Shown piece by piece: positions 1 through 10,635 of a stretch of DNA of 12,640 bases; positions within the stretch are counted from its first letter, which is position 1, and every line of letters starts with the position of its first letter. This DNA is from Pseudomonadota bacterium (GTDB lineage: Bacteria; Pseudomonadota; Alphaproteobacteria; UBA8366; JADFVY01), in NCBI GenBank assembly GCA_030671915.1, contig DAOVHN010000018.1, positions 1-12,640 on the forward strand. Reading direction: 5' to 3'. The notes beneath the pieces were generated by a model. That model saw nothing but the letters and a program-made list of their open reading frames with translations, did not search any database and was not told the origin of the DNA. A program made the position numbers and the translations under genes.

Positions 1-1982
1 AGGGCTGGGATCTGCTGTCCCGGCGTTCTCCAGCGGCCGCGTGCGAACAACAGGACGAGCGGAGAAAGAATCAGCAGGACCGTAATCGCCCCGGCAATCA
101 GCATCGCGGGCGTCGGCGTGCGCGCAACGGCCGCCTGGTCGATGCCGACCTCGAATTCCTTGCGAAGCGCGGAATCGAATTGGCGGAGGATATCCCCTGT
201 TATCTGGCTTCCGATCACGGACGCCATATTCCCGGTGTCCGACGGGCCGGCCGGCTGAATGGACTTCAGTTCGGCGACGACGAAACCATCGCCGGTTTCC
301 GCCATGGAGGCCTGACCGGGTTGCAGCTGGAACATGTCACCGACCAGGACCGGGGTCAGAAGTTTGGACTCGACCCCCTCGCCACGGCGCGTGAAGGGAT
401 TGCTGTCGCTGATCTCAAGACTCTCCGCCGCGGCGATGCCGGCGAGCGACTCGCCACTTTCGATTCGTTCGACGATGGCCAGCGCGCGAGTCTGCGACGC
501 CTCCCGGCGTTGTTCGGTTTGCCAGTTGGCGACGATCTCGTCCCTGACGTCCGCCAGCGGGCGCAGCGCTGACGGAACGATCTCATTGACCCTGAGGATG
601 TAATAGCTGCCTTCCGGCATCTGACCGAGCGCGCTCTGTTCGCCTGTTGCGGTGACAAAGAGCGTATTGAGGAATTCGCCGCCCGGCAGGCCATCAACCG
701 ACTTGCCGTCCCGACCCATACCTTCGATATCGACAAGACCCGATTTTCGGGTTTCGACACCCAGCGCCGAGGCTGCACCCTCCAGCGTGGCGCCGCCGGC
801 AAGCTCGTCCTCGAGGGTCGTGGACATGCCGTAAAGCAGTTCGCCGGCCAACTCGGTCTTTAGCCTGATTTCGATTTGCTCGCGCACCTCCTCAAAGGGC
901 ATTACGCTTTCAGGTTGGATAGCGCTGACCCGGAAGATATGCCAGCCAAAATCTGTGGATACGGGTTCGGAAACTGCACCTTCGCCGAGCGCCTGGATGA
1001 TGGGCGCCAGATCGGGAATGGGGAAAGTTCCGGCCGTGAAGTCGCCGTATGTCAGCGCCTCGCCCTCGATATTGGCATACTCTTTCGCCACCGCCGCGAA
1101 GGTGCGGCCCTCGCCGATCATACCGGCCGCCTTGCGGGCCGATTCCTCGTCACCGAAGGGAATCTGCTGAACGGTGCGCTTCTCCGGTGTCGTATAGCTG
1201 GCCAGGTTTTCCTCATAACGGCTGCGCAGTTCCTCTTCCGTGACCGTCACGTCCTTCATGGCGCGCTCGGCGGTCAGAAGGATAAAGCTGGCGGACCGGT
1301 GTTCGGGCGCCGTGTAGCGCTCCGCCTGGTCCTGATGGATCTGCGCGATCGTACCATCATCCGGCACGCCGACATCCAGCCCATCGTCCACGGGAATCAC
1401 GGTTATCGTCGCCACACGCTTTTCGTTACGGTACAGATGCAGCCTCTTCTCCAGCACCGACGGCGCGCCTGCGGTGAAGGCAAGGCTGTTGATTATTTCG
1501 CGCTTGGTCATGTCGCGGCGCAGGTCGGCCACGTACTGGCCCTCGCTCATGCCGCTGTTGCGAATCAGGAACTCGAAGCGCGAGCGGCTGAAATTGCCGC
1601 TGTCATCGCGAAACAGTTCTTCCTCCCGGATGGCCTGGGCAATGTGTTTGTCGCTGATACCCATTCCCAGCCAGCCCGATGCGGCATCGTAGGTGCGGCC
1701 CTGGATCAACCGGTCAAGGGCCAGGTCCATAAGGCCCAGGCTACGCGCCTGTTCGGCGGTCAGGTCGGAACCCTGGGCCTGAAACCGGCGAACGTCGCGC
1801 GCAAAGGCCGAGGCAAGCTCGCTGGTCGTGATGGTGTCGCCGCCGACGGTGGCCACCATCTCGCCCTGGCTGGCCTGGTTCAGATAGCCTTGGACACCCC
1901 AGGCGCCAAAACTGATGATCAGCAGAATCATGAAAGCCTTGGCGACGAGGCCGCCGCTGGATGAACGTAACGTTTGAAGCAT
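1..1982 (-). CDS. ppiD: PpiD/SurA-like peptidyl-prolyl isomerase, membrane-anchored (3' end beyond window)
   Basis: Likely a periplasmic folding helper for exported proteins, held in the inner membrane. Reading the minus strand from the ATG at 1982-1980, the frame is open for 660 codons to the window edge with no stop. Residues 14-34 form one uncleaved hydrophobic anchor. Residues about 43-165 match the SurA_N-type chaperone region ([14 protein letters not shown] at 43-56). Residues about 268-357 resemble a parvulin-type rotamase domain, from KRTVQQIPF to [13 protein letters not shown], followed by a helical C-terminal part. Family members usually end near the equivalent of residue 615-620 (here [11 protein letters not shown]). 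This one continues into a second hydrophobic stretch at 625-648 and then a basic tail, [11 protein letters not shown]. The ribosome binding site is weak. The gene diverges from tpiA. PpiD-like identity is confident from architecture; isomerase activity is not shown, as many PpiD homologues are weak or inactive isomerases. Confidence 0.85.
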   Translation of the reverse strand, partial: MLQTLRSSSGGLVAKAFMILLIISFGAWGVQGYLNQASQGEMVATVGGDTITTSELASAFARDVRRFQAQGSDLTAEQARSLGLMDLALDRLIQGRTYDAASGWLGMGISDKHIAQAIREEELFRDDSGNFSRSRFEFLIRNSGMSEGQYVADLRRDMTKREIINSLAFTAGAPSVLEKRLHLYRNEKRVATITVIPVDDGLDVGVPDDGTIAQIHQDQAERYTAPEHRSASFILLTAERAMKDVTVTEEELRSRYEENLASYTTPEKRTVQQIPFGDEESARKAAGMIGEGRTFAAVAKEYANIEGEALTYGDFTAGTFPIPDLAPIIQALGEGAVSEPVSTDFGWHIFRVSAIQPESVMPFEEVREQIEIRLKTELAGELLYGMSTTLEDELAGGATLEGAASALGVETRKSGLVDIEGMGRDGKSVDGLPGGEFLNTLFVTATGEQSALGQMPEGSYYILRVNEIVPSALRPLADVRDEIVANWQTEQRREASQTRALAIVERIESGESLAGIAAAESLEISDSNPFTRRGEGVESKLLTPVLVGDMFQLQPGQASMAETGDGFVVAELKSIQPAGPSDTGNMASVIGSQITGDILRQFDSALRKEFEVGIDQAAVARTPTPAMLIAGAITVLLILSPLVLLFARGRWRTPGQQIPA

Positions 1983-2037
1983 CGACTGGTTCCGGAAACA
2001 ACCCTGAAGAATTCGGCGCGGTCGCGCGCGGGGCCGC

Positions 2038-2067
2038 ATCATAGTGGCCCTGCCCCGCCGTCCGCAA
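2038..2067 (-). promoter_or_regulatory. Candidate sigma70-type promoter for the ppiD-like gene
   Basis: On the minus strand, TTGCGG (2067-2062) is followed after 18 bases by TATGAT (2043-2038). This is four of six matches to the -35 consensus and five of six to the -10. Transcription would start near 2031, about 50 bases before the ATG at 1982. The assignment rests only on consensus matching in GC-rich DNA. I see no equally good promoter for tpiA on the plus strand in the same intergenic region. Confidence 0.35.
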
Positions 2068-2153
2068 CAGGCAATACGCTCCCGCGCCATTCTGCCGTAT
2101 GGCGTGCATCCCCCGCCCGTGGTAAGCCATGGCGGAAAGCGGAGCAAGATAAC

Positions 2154-2158
2154 GAGGG
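2154..2158 (+). promoter_or_regulatory. Ribosome binding site of tpiA
   Basis: GAGGG lies 10 bases before the ATG at 2169. It decides the start: the same frame is open back to an ATG at 1974, but the upstream codons do not resemble the TIM N-terminus, whereas the protein from 2169 reaches the conserved NWKMN motif at residues 12-16, as expected. Confidence 0.7.
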
Positions 2159-2168
2159 AACAAGCGAA

Positions 2169-2921
2169 ATGACGACGAACCGGACCCCGCTGATCGCCGG
2201 AAACTGGAAGATGAACGGCGCCGAGACCGAATCGGTCGCACTGGCGCGCGCGGTGGCCGAAGGGGCGCCGGGGGGCTGCGAACTGCTGGTCTGCCCGCCC
2301 GCGGTTCTGATTCCGCCCGTGGCAGCAGTGCTGAAGGGCAGCGGCGTGGCGGTCGGCGGACAGGACTGCCATTTTGCCGAAGGCGGCGCCCATACCGGCG
2401 ATATTGCGGCGGCCATGCTGGCCGACGTCGGCTGCAGCCATGTGATCCTGGGCCATTCAGAGCGACGCGCCGACCATGGCGAAAGCGACGAGTTGGTGCG
2501 CTCGAAGACCGAGGCGGCGCACGCGGCCGGTCTGGTCGCCATCGTTTGCGTCGGCGAGACGCTGGCCGAACGCGACGGTGGCGAGACCCTGGCGCGCATC
2601 AGCAGCCAGATCGAAGGCTCGTTGCCGGCTGCGGCCACGGCGGAGAATACAGTGATCGCCTACGAGCCGGTCTGGGCCATCGGCACGGGCCGCACGGCGT
2701 CGCCGGCGGATGTGGAGGAAGTACATACCCATATCCGCGGCGATATCGAGCGCCGGTTCGGGGCCGGCGTTGCCGGAGGCATCCGTATACTTTATGGCGG
2801 CTCTATGAAGCCCTCGAACGCGGTCGAGTTACTGGCGATCAACGGCGTCGATGGCGGCCTGATCGGCGGCGCCAGCCTGAAGGCGGAAGAGTTTCTGACG
2901 ATTGCGCGAAGTTGTTCCTAA
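2169..2921 (+). CDS. tpiA: Triose-phosphate isomerase
   Basis: Cytosolic glycolytic and gluconeogenic enzyme that interconverts dihydroxyacetone phosphate and glyceraldehyde 3-phosphate. The 250-residue product has the usual length of this single-domain (beta/alpha)8 barrel. All catalytic elements are visible: Lys14 in NWKMN, His96 in LGHSERR, Glu166 in the signature [11 protein letters not shown], the mobile loop that follows (GTGRTASP, about 172-179), and the phosphate-binding ends LYGGSMKP (208-215) and GLIGGASL (230-237). The start at 2169 is supported by GAGGG 10 bases upstream and by alignment of the NWKMN motif. It is the first plus-strand gene of the window, divergent from the PpiD-like gene and followed by secG after 139 bases. 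A GC-rich hairpin begins 8 bases after its stop, so it may be transcribed partly apart from secG. Nothing in the protein looks unusual. Confidence 0.98.
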   Translation: MTTNRTPLIAGNWKMNGAETESVALARAVAEGAPGGCELLVCPPAVLIPPVAAVLKGSGVAVGGQDCHFAEGGAHTGDIAAAMLADVGCSHVILGHSERRADHGESDELVRSKTEAAHAAGLVAIVCVGETLAERDGGETLARISSQIEGSLPAAATAENTVIAYEPVWAIGTGRTASPADVEEVHTHIRGDIERRFGAGVAGGIRILYGGSMKPSNAVELLAINGVDGGLIGGASLKAEEFLTIARSCS

Positions 2922-2928
2922 AGGTGTT

Positions 2929-2949
2929 GCCCGCTTGCGTGGAGCGGGC
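2929..2949 (+). terminator. GC-rich hairpin just after tpiA
   Basis: GCCCGCT (2929-2935) and AGCGGGC (2943-2949) form a perfect 7-bp stem with a 7-base loop, starting 8 bases after the tpiA stop. The sequence that follows is AT-rich from about 2957 but has no real T-run, so this may be a weak terminator or a 3'-end stabiliser rather than a full intrinsic terminator. Confidence 0.4.
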
Positions 2950-2985
2950 CGGAGCGAACTTATTATAAATTGCCCTAGCTATTCG

Positions 2986-2998
2986 GCGATATAATCGC
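2986..2998 (+). promoter_or_regulatory. Candidate secG promoter -10 box within a 13-base palindrome
   Basis: TATAAT at 2990-2995 is a perfect -10 consensus in an AT-rich patch of otherwise GC-rich DNA. No convincing -35 is seen at 16-18 bases upstream. The box sits inside GCGAT-ATA-ATCGC (2986-2998), a perfect 5-bp dyad that could be an operator or could be chance. A start near 3002 would give a leader of about 59 bases before secG. Confidence 0.4.
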
Positions 2999-3014
2999 TA
3001 AATAAGCCGCGACC

Positions 3015-3045
3015 GCGCGGGTGGATGTCCGCGCACAGTTTTTTT
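3015..3045 (+). terminator. Intrinsic terminator or attenuator in the secG leader
   Basis: GCGCGG (3015-3020) pairs perfectly with CCGCGC (3029-3034) around an 8-base loop. After a 4-base spacer comes a run of seven T residues (3039-3045). The T-run ends 15 bases before the secG ATG and lies downstream of the TATAAT at 2990. An alternative stem, CCGCG (3007-3011) with CGCGG (3016-3020), uses the same central arm, so the two folds exclude each other. It could be the terminator of tpiA or an attenuator for secG; the sequence alone does not decide. Confidence 0.55.
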
Positions 3046-3060
3046 GACCGGGTTTGTCCG

Positions 3061-5122
<2,062 letters not shown>

Positions 5123-5135
5123 CGAAAGCACGGGC

Positions 5136-7284
<2,149 letters not shown>

Positions 7285-7308
7285 CTTTTCCCCTAATGCG
7301 AGTCTGCG

Positions 7309-7326
7309 GGCTGTAGGGATGCAGCC
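7309..7326 (+). terminator. GNRA-capped hairpin after eno
   Basis: GGCTGTA (7309-7315) pairs with TGCAGCC (7320-7326), including one G-U pair, around the tetraloop GGGA, which fits the GNRA pattern. It starts 25 bases after the eno stop. No T-run follows directly; six T residues lie about 30 bases further on. It could stabilise the eno transcript end or be a poor terminator. Confidence 0.35.
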
Positions 7327-7328
7327 TA

Positions 7329-7391
7329 TGGAATCATATTGGAATCAAAGACTATTTTTTAGTTGACGGGCGACTCGGGGGTGTGATTCCA
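7329..7391. repeat. Three copies of TGGAATCA (two direct, one inverted) before ftsB
   Basis: TGGAATCA occurs at 7329-7336 and 7340-7347, spaced 11 bases apart (one helical turn). Its exact reverse complement TGATTCCA occurs at 7384-7391, nine bases before the ftsB start. In RNA either upstream copy could pair with the third, next to the start codon; in DNA they could be protein sites on one face of the helix. No function is known to me. Confidence 0.5.
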
Positions 7392-7399
7392 TCGCCCTC

Positions 7400-7714
7400 A
7401 TGCTTGTACTCATGGAGCTTCGCCGCCAGGGCCGGCAGATTATCGCCTCGATCTTCGGGGTCGCCGTCATTGGCTATTTCGCCTTCCACGCCGTGGAGGG
7501 CGAGCGCGGCCTGCGCGCCTATTTCGCACTGAACCTGCAAACGGAACTGGCGCGCGAAGAACGCGATGCGCTGCGCCACGGCCGCATGACGATCGAAAGC
7601 CGGGTCAATCTTCTGAAGCCGGAAAGCCTTAATCTGGACATGCTGGACGAGCGGGCGCGCACGGTCCTGAACAAGGTGCATGAAGACGACTTCGTTGTCC
7701 TGCTGAGAAAATAG
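7400..7714 (+). CDS. ftsB: FtsB/DivIC-family septum formation protein
   Basis: Small bitopic membrane protein of the divisome; in other bacteria FtsB links FtsL and FtsQ and helps activate septal peptidoglycan synthesis. The product has 104 residues. A short basic cytoplasmic start (MELRRQGRQ) precedes one membrane segment at about 13-31. A coiled-coil-like stretch with many charged residues follows at about 36-72, then the family motif VNLLKPESLNLDMLDERARTVLN (69-91), quoted here by its span and key residues L71, P74, D83, E84 and R85. Identity rests on this architecture and on the conserved eno-ftsB-pdhA order in alphaproteobacteria. The start is uncertain: ATG at 7400 or 7412 (in frame), neither with a clear Shine-Dalgarno sequence. 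The repeated TGGAATCA motif lies just upstream. No obvious terminator separates it from the AT-rich region before pdhA. Confidence 0.88.
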   Translation: MLVLMELRRQGRQIIASIFGVAVIGYFAFHAVEGERGLRAYFALNLQTELAREERDALRHGRMTIESRVNLLKPESLNLDMLDERARTVLNKVHEDDFVVLLRK

Positions 7715-7785
7715 GCCTAGTCGAAAACCTGGGTTGCCACGGCCGCGCGAATATTGCGTATAGACCTGATTTGGCGTGGTGTTTA

Positions 7786-7815
7786 TTGCTAAATTTACAT
7801 CTAAAGTTTTATAGA
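7786..7815 (+). promoter_or_regulatory. Candidate promoter of the pdh operon
   Basis: TTGCTA (7786-7791) and TATAGA (7810-7815) are separated by 18 bases; each matches four of six consensus positions. They lie in the 253-base gap between ftsB and pdhA, which from about 7776 to 7890 is strikingly AT-rich compared with the rest of the window. A start near 7822 would give a leader of about 146 bases. Other AT-rich hexamers such as TAAAAT (7821-7826 and 7878-7883) are alternatives. Confidence 0.35.
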
Positions 7816-7817
7816 TG
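7798..7817. promoter_or_regulatory. Operator-like dyad over the candidate pdh -10 box
   Basis: CATCTA (7798-7803) and TAGATG (7812-7817) form a perfect 6-bp inverted repeat with an 8-base centre. The right arm overlaps the candidate -10 TATAGA. The spacing of 14 bases between arm starts is compatible with a dimeric regulator. In AT-rich DNA a dyad of this size can be chance, so the role is inferred. Confidence 0.35.
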
Positions 7818-7915
7818 AACTAAAATCCGGTTAATTCGCTGTTTTCTAATAAAAAACAATAACTTACTTAACGCTTGTAAAATTTGCCAAGGCCACTTAG
7901 GGTGCGCGCCACAAG

Positions 7916-7930
7916 CGGGCGTTTGGCCCG
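7916..7930 (+). promoter_or_regulatory. Hairpin in the pdhA leader
   Basis: CGGGC (7916-7920) and GCCCG (7926-7930) form a 5-bp stem with loop GTTTG, 37 bases before the pdhA ATG. It has no T-run, so it is not a terminator. It lies just before the alternative upstream ATG at 7938. Its importance is unclear. Confidence 0.25.
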
Positions 7931-7957
7931 TGTCACCATGTTCCCGGATCCATCGCT

Positions 7958-7962
7958 GGAGA
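7958..7962 (+). promoter_or_regulatory. Ribosome binding site of pdhA
   Basis: GGAGA lies five bases before the ATG at 7968 and favours this start over in-frame ATGs at 7884 and 7938, which lack a comparable site and would add residues that do not look like family sequence. Confidence 0.65.
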
Positions 7963-7967
7963 ATGAC

Positions 7968-8984
7968 ATGGCCAAGGCCGTTGCCAAGCGAAAATCGCGC
8001 GCCAAACCCAGAAAACAGACCGCCTCGCGTGAGGAGTTTCTCCATTATTACCGTGAGATGCTGCTGATCCGCCGCTTCGAAGAGAAGGCGGGCCAGCTTT
8101 ACGGCATGGGGCTGATCGGCGGCTTCTGCCATCTCTATATCGGCCAGGAAGCCGTTGTGGTGGGCGCCCAGTCGGCCGCCCGGCCAGAGGACGCACTGCT
8201 CACCAGCTATCGGGACCACGGGCATATGCTGGCTTGCGGCATGGACCCGCGCGGCGTTATGGCGGAACTCACGGGCCGCGCCGGCGGCTATTCCAGGGGC
8301 AAGGGCGGCTCGATGCACATGTTCAGCCGCGAGAAAAATTTCTATGGCGGCCATGGGATCGTCGCGGCGCAGGTGCCGATCGGCACCGGCCTCGCTTTCG
8401 GCTTCAAGTACAAGGGTCTCGATAATGTGTGCCTGACCTATTTCGGCGACGGCGCGGTGAACCAGGGCCAGGTCTACGAATCGTTCAACATGGCGGCGCT
8501 GTGGAAGTTGCCGGTGATTTACGTGATCGAGAACAACAAATACGGCATGGGCACCGCGGTTGAGCGCGCCTCGGCCAGCACCGAACTGTGCCAACGCGGC
8601 AAGGCCTACGGCATCCCCGGCGAGGCGGTGGACGGCATGGACGTGCTGGAAATGCGCGCGGGCACCGAGAAGGCGATCGCCCACTGCCGCGCCGGCAAGG
8701 GGCCCTTCATCCTGGAAGCCCAGACCTACCGCTATCGCGGCCACTCCATGTCCGACCCGGCCAAATACCGCAGCAAGGAAGAGGTCCAGAAAATGCGTAG
8801 CGAGCGCGACCCGATCGACCATCTGCGCGAACTCATCCTGGCCGAGGGCCATGCGGACGAGGACGCGCTAAAAAAAATCGATCGCGAGGTTAAGGACATC
8901 GTCGCCGACGCCGCGGAATTCGCGCAAGAAAGCCCCGAACCCGATCCATCCGAACTGTGGACCGACGTGCTGGTGGACGCCTGA
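7968..8984 (+). CDS. pdhA: Pyruvate dehydrogenase E1 component, alpha subunit
   Basis: Thiamine-diphosphate-binding half of the alpha2beta2 E1 enzyme, which decarboxylates pyruvate and acetylates the lipoyl groups of the complex. The product has 338 residues, usual for the alphaproteobacterial type. A basic, low-complexity start (residues 1-20) precedes the catalytic domain: [19 protein letters not shown] (35-53), [11 protein letters not shown] (81-91), GKGGSMHMF (111-119) and [18 protein letters not shown] (127-144). The thiamine diphosphate motif runs from GDGAVNQG (160-167) to the NN pair at 189-190. [19 protein letters not shown] (254-272) corresponds to the loop that is phosphorylated in mitochondrial E1. 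The start at 7968 is supported by GGAGA. pdhB starts 13 bases after the stop. A branched-chain or acetoin dehydrogenase E1 is possible from the family alone, but the lipoyl-fused pdhB and adjacent pdhC and lpd make pyruvate dehydrogenase the clear choice. Confidence 0.96.
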   Translation: MAKAVAKRKSRAKPRKQTASREEFLHYYREMLLIRRFEEKAGQLYGMGLIGGFCHLYIGQEAVVVGAQSAARPEDALLTSYRDHGHMLACGMDPRGVMAELTGRAGGYSRGKGGSMHMFSREKNFYGGHGIVAAQVPIGTGLAFGFKYKGLDNVCLTYFGDGAVNQGQVYESFNMAALWKLPVIYVIENNKYGMGTAVERASASTELCQRGKAYGIPGEAVDGMDVLEMRAGTEKAIAHCRAGKGPFILEAQTYRYRGHSMSDPAKYRSKEEVQKMRSERDPIDHLRELILAEGHADEDALKKIDREVKDIVADAAEFAQESPEPDPSELWTDVLVDA

Positions 8985-8997
8985 GGGGGGCGACAAC

Positions 8998-9249
8998 ATG
9001 CCGACTAAAATCCTGATGCCGGCGCTCTCGCCGACCATGACAGAAGGCAATCTGGCGAAGTGGCTCAAGAACGAGGGCGACCAGATTTCCGCCGGCGACG
9101 TGATCGCCGAAATCGAAACCGACAAGGCAACCATGGAGGTCGAGGCCGTCGATGAAGGCATCCTCGGCAAGATTCTGGTTCCGGGCGGGACGGAGAATGT
9201 CCAGGTGAACCAGCCGATAGCACTGTTGCTGGAAGAGGGCGAGGATGCG
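8998..9249 (+). repeat. Lipoyl-domain direct repeat, copy 1 (in pdhB)
   Basis: These 84 codons match copy 2 in pdhC at 76 of 84 residues. The DNA has long exact blocks, the longest being 34 bases (9006-9039 against 10392-10425). The differing residues are 3, 4, 24, 29, 30, 31, 55 and 67. The two copies lie 1386 bases apart in the same orientation and frame. Confidence 0.9.
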
Positions 9250-10368
9250 GCCCTCCTGGAGGAGGCCGCGAGTGCCGCGCCTGCCGTAACAGCCGAAGCG
9301 CCTGTGGTAGAGGCCACCGCCCCGACGGCTGCGCCGGCGCCTTTCGCGGCATCGGTGGCCACCGAGTCCGACTGGACCGGCCCGACGGTTTCGCTGACGG
9401 TGCGCGAGGCCCTGCGCGATGCCATGGCCGAGGAGATGCGCCGCGACGATACGGTCTATCTGATGGGCGAGGAAGTGGCGCAGTATCAGGGCGCCTATAA
9501 GGTCAGCCAGGGCTTGCTGGACGAATTCGGCGACCGGCGCGTAATCGACACGCCAATCACCGAACATGGCTTCGCCGGCCTTGCCGTGGGCGCCGCCTTC
9601 AACGGGCTGCGGCCGATCGTCGAGTTCATGACCTTTAATTTCGCCATGCAGGCGATGGACCACATCATCAATTCGGCGGCCAAGACGCTCTACATGTCCG
9701 GCGGCCAGATGGGTTGCCCGATCGTCTTCCGCGGGCCCAATGGCGCCGCCTCGCGCGTCGGTGCGCAGCATTCGCAATGTTACGCCAGTTGGTACAGCCA
9801 TGTGCCGGGGCTAAAGGTGGTCTCGCCCTGGTCGGCGGCCGACGCCAAGGGGCTGCTGAAATCGGCGATCCGCGACCCGAATCCGGTGATCTTCCTGGAA
9901 AACGAGCTGCTTTACGGCCAGAGCTTTGACGTCCCGGACAGCGACGACTGGGTTGTGCCGATCGGTAAGGCGAAGGTGGTGCGGCAGGGCGCGGATGTCA
10001 CCATCACCGCCTTCTCGATGATGGTCGGCAAGGCGCTGGAGGCGGCCGAGGCGTTGGCGGCGGAAGGAACCGACGCCGAAGTAATTGATCTCAGGACTAT
10101 CCGGCCGCTGGATACCGAAACCATCGTCGGATCGGTAAAGAAAACCAACCGGCTGGTCAGCGTCGAGGAAGGCTGGGCGCAATCCGGCGTCGGCGCGGAA
10201 ATCGTCTCCGTCGCCATGGAACAGGCCTTCGACTGGCTGGATGCGCCGGTGGCGCGGGTCTGCGGCAAGGACGTGCCGCTGCCCTACGCCGCCAATCTGG
10301 AGCGTCTGGCCATGCCGGGGGTCGATGACATCGCCGAGGCCGCGCGGGCGGCCTGCTATCGGTCATAA
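8998..10368 (+). CDS. pdhB: Pyruvate dehydrogenase E1 component, beta subunit with N-terminal lipoyl domain
   Basis: Partner of PdhA in the E1 heterotetramer. The 456-residue protein is about 120 residues longer than a simple E1 beta because it begins with a biotinyl/lipoyl domain (1-84), with the lipoylation site Lys43 in [11 protein letters not shown]. An Ala/Pro/Glu-rich linker follows at about 85-128. The E1 beta body begins with [16 protein letters not shown] (132-147) and [19 protein letters not shown] (156-174), the acidic segment that activates thiamine diphosphate. It continues with [16 protein letters not shown] (185-200), [16 protein letters not shown] (245-260) and the C-terminal transketolase-like domain from about 325. 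Lipoyl-E1 beta fusions are known in alphaproteobacteria such as Zymomonas and Sinorhizobium. The strong G-rich ribosome binding site overlaps the pdhA stop, so translation is probably coupled. Its lipoyl domain is nearly identical to that of PdhC, downstream. Confidence 0.97.
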   Translation: MPTKILMPALSPTMTEGNLAKWLKNEGDQISAGDVIAEIETDKATMEVEAVDEGILGKILVPGGTENVQVNQPIALLLEEGEDAALLEEAASAAPAVTAEAPVVEATAPTAAPAPFAASVATESDWTGPTVSLTVREALRDAMAEEMRRDDTVYLMGEEVAQYQGAYKVSQGLLDEFGDRRVIDTPITEHGFAGLAVGAAFNGLRPIVEFMTFNFAMQAMDHIINSAAKTLYMSGGQMGCPIVFRGPNGAASRVGAQHSQCYASWYSHVPGLKVVSPWSAADAKGLLKSAIRDPNPVIFLENELLYGQSFDVPDSDDWVVPIGKAKVVRQGADVTITAFSMMVGKALEAAEALAAEGTDAEVIDLRTIRPLDTETIVGSVKKTNRLVSVEEGWAQSGVGAEIVSVAMEQAFDWLDAPVARVCGKDVPLPYAANLERLAMPGVDDIAEAARAACYRS

Positions 10369-10375
10369 GGAGAGG
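10367..10375 (+). promoter_or_regulatory. Strong ribosome binding site of pdhC, overlapping the pdhB stop
   Basis: AAGGAGAGG begins in the pdhB stop codon TAA and precedes the pdhC ATG at 10384 by eight bases. It is the strongest Shine-Dalgarno sequence in the window, which fits the high copy number of E2 subunits in the complex core. Confidence 0.75.
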
Positions 10376-10383
10376 AACGGGAC

Positions 10384-10635
10384 ATGCCGATCGAAATCCT
10401 GATGCCGGCGCTCTCGCCGACCATGACCGAGGGCAATCTGGCGAAGTGGCTGATGAATGAAGGCGACACGGTCGCCGCCGGCGACGTGATCGCCGAGATC
10501 GAGACCGACAAGGCAACCATGGAAGTCGAGGCGGTCGACGAGGGCGTGCTGGGCAAAATCCTGGTGCCGGGCGGCACCGAGGGCGTGCAGGTGAACCAGC
10601 CCATCGCCCTGCTGCTCGAAGAGGGCGAAGACGCA
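10384..10635 (+). repeat. Lipoyl-domain direct repeat, copy 2 (in pdhC)
   Basis: This is the second copy of the 252-base lipoyl-domain repeat; copy 1 is at 8998-9249. Most DNA differences are at synonymous third positions, with a cluster of amino-acid changes at residues 29-31. The linkers after residue 84 show no similarity, so the repeat ends sharply at the domain edge. Confidence 0.9.

Noticed and set aside
876..1964. 362-codon open frame on the plus strand opposite the ppiD-like gene
   Set aside because: It is antisense to a coherent foldase protein with clear domains. Long open antisense frames are common in GC-rich DNA, and its product has no recognisable motif.
1974..2168. N-terminal extension of tpiA by 65 codons
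   Set aside because: It would run into the divergent ppiD start, has no family similarity, and a good ribosome binding site precedes 2169.
7884..7967. Longer pdhA starting at 7884 or 7938
   Set aside because: No Shine-Dalgarno at either site, and the added residues do not resemble E1 alpha; 7968 has GGAGA at the right spacing.
7809..8852. 347-codon minus-strand frame opposite pdhA, reaching into the AT-rich leader
   Set aside because: The part in the leader is short and non-distinctive; the rest is the shadow of pdhA.
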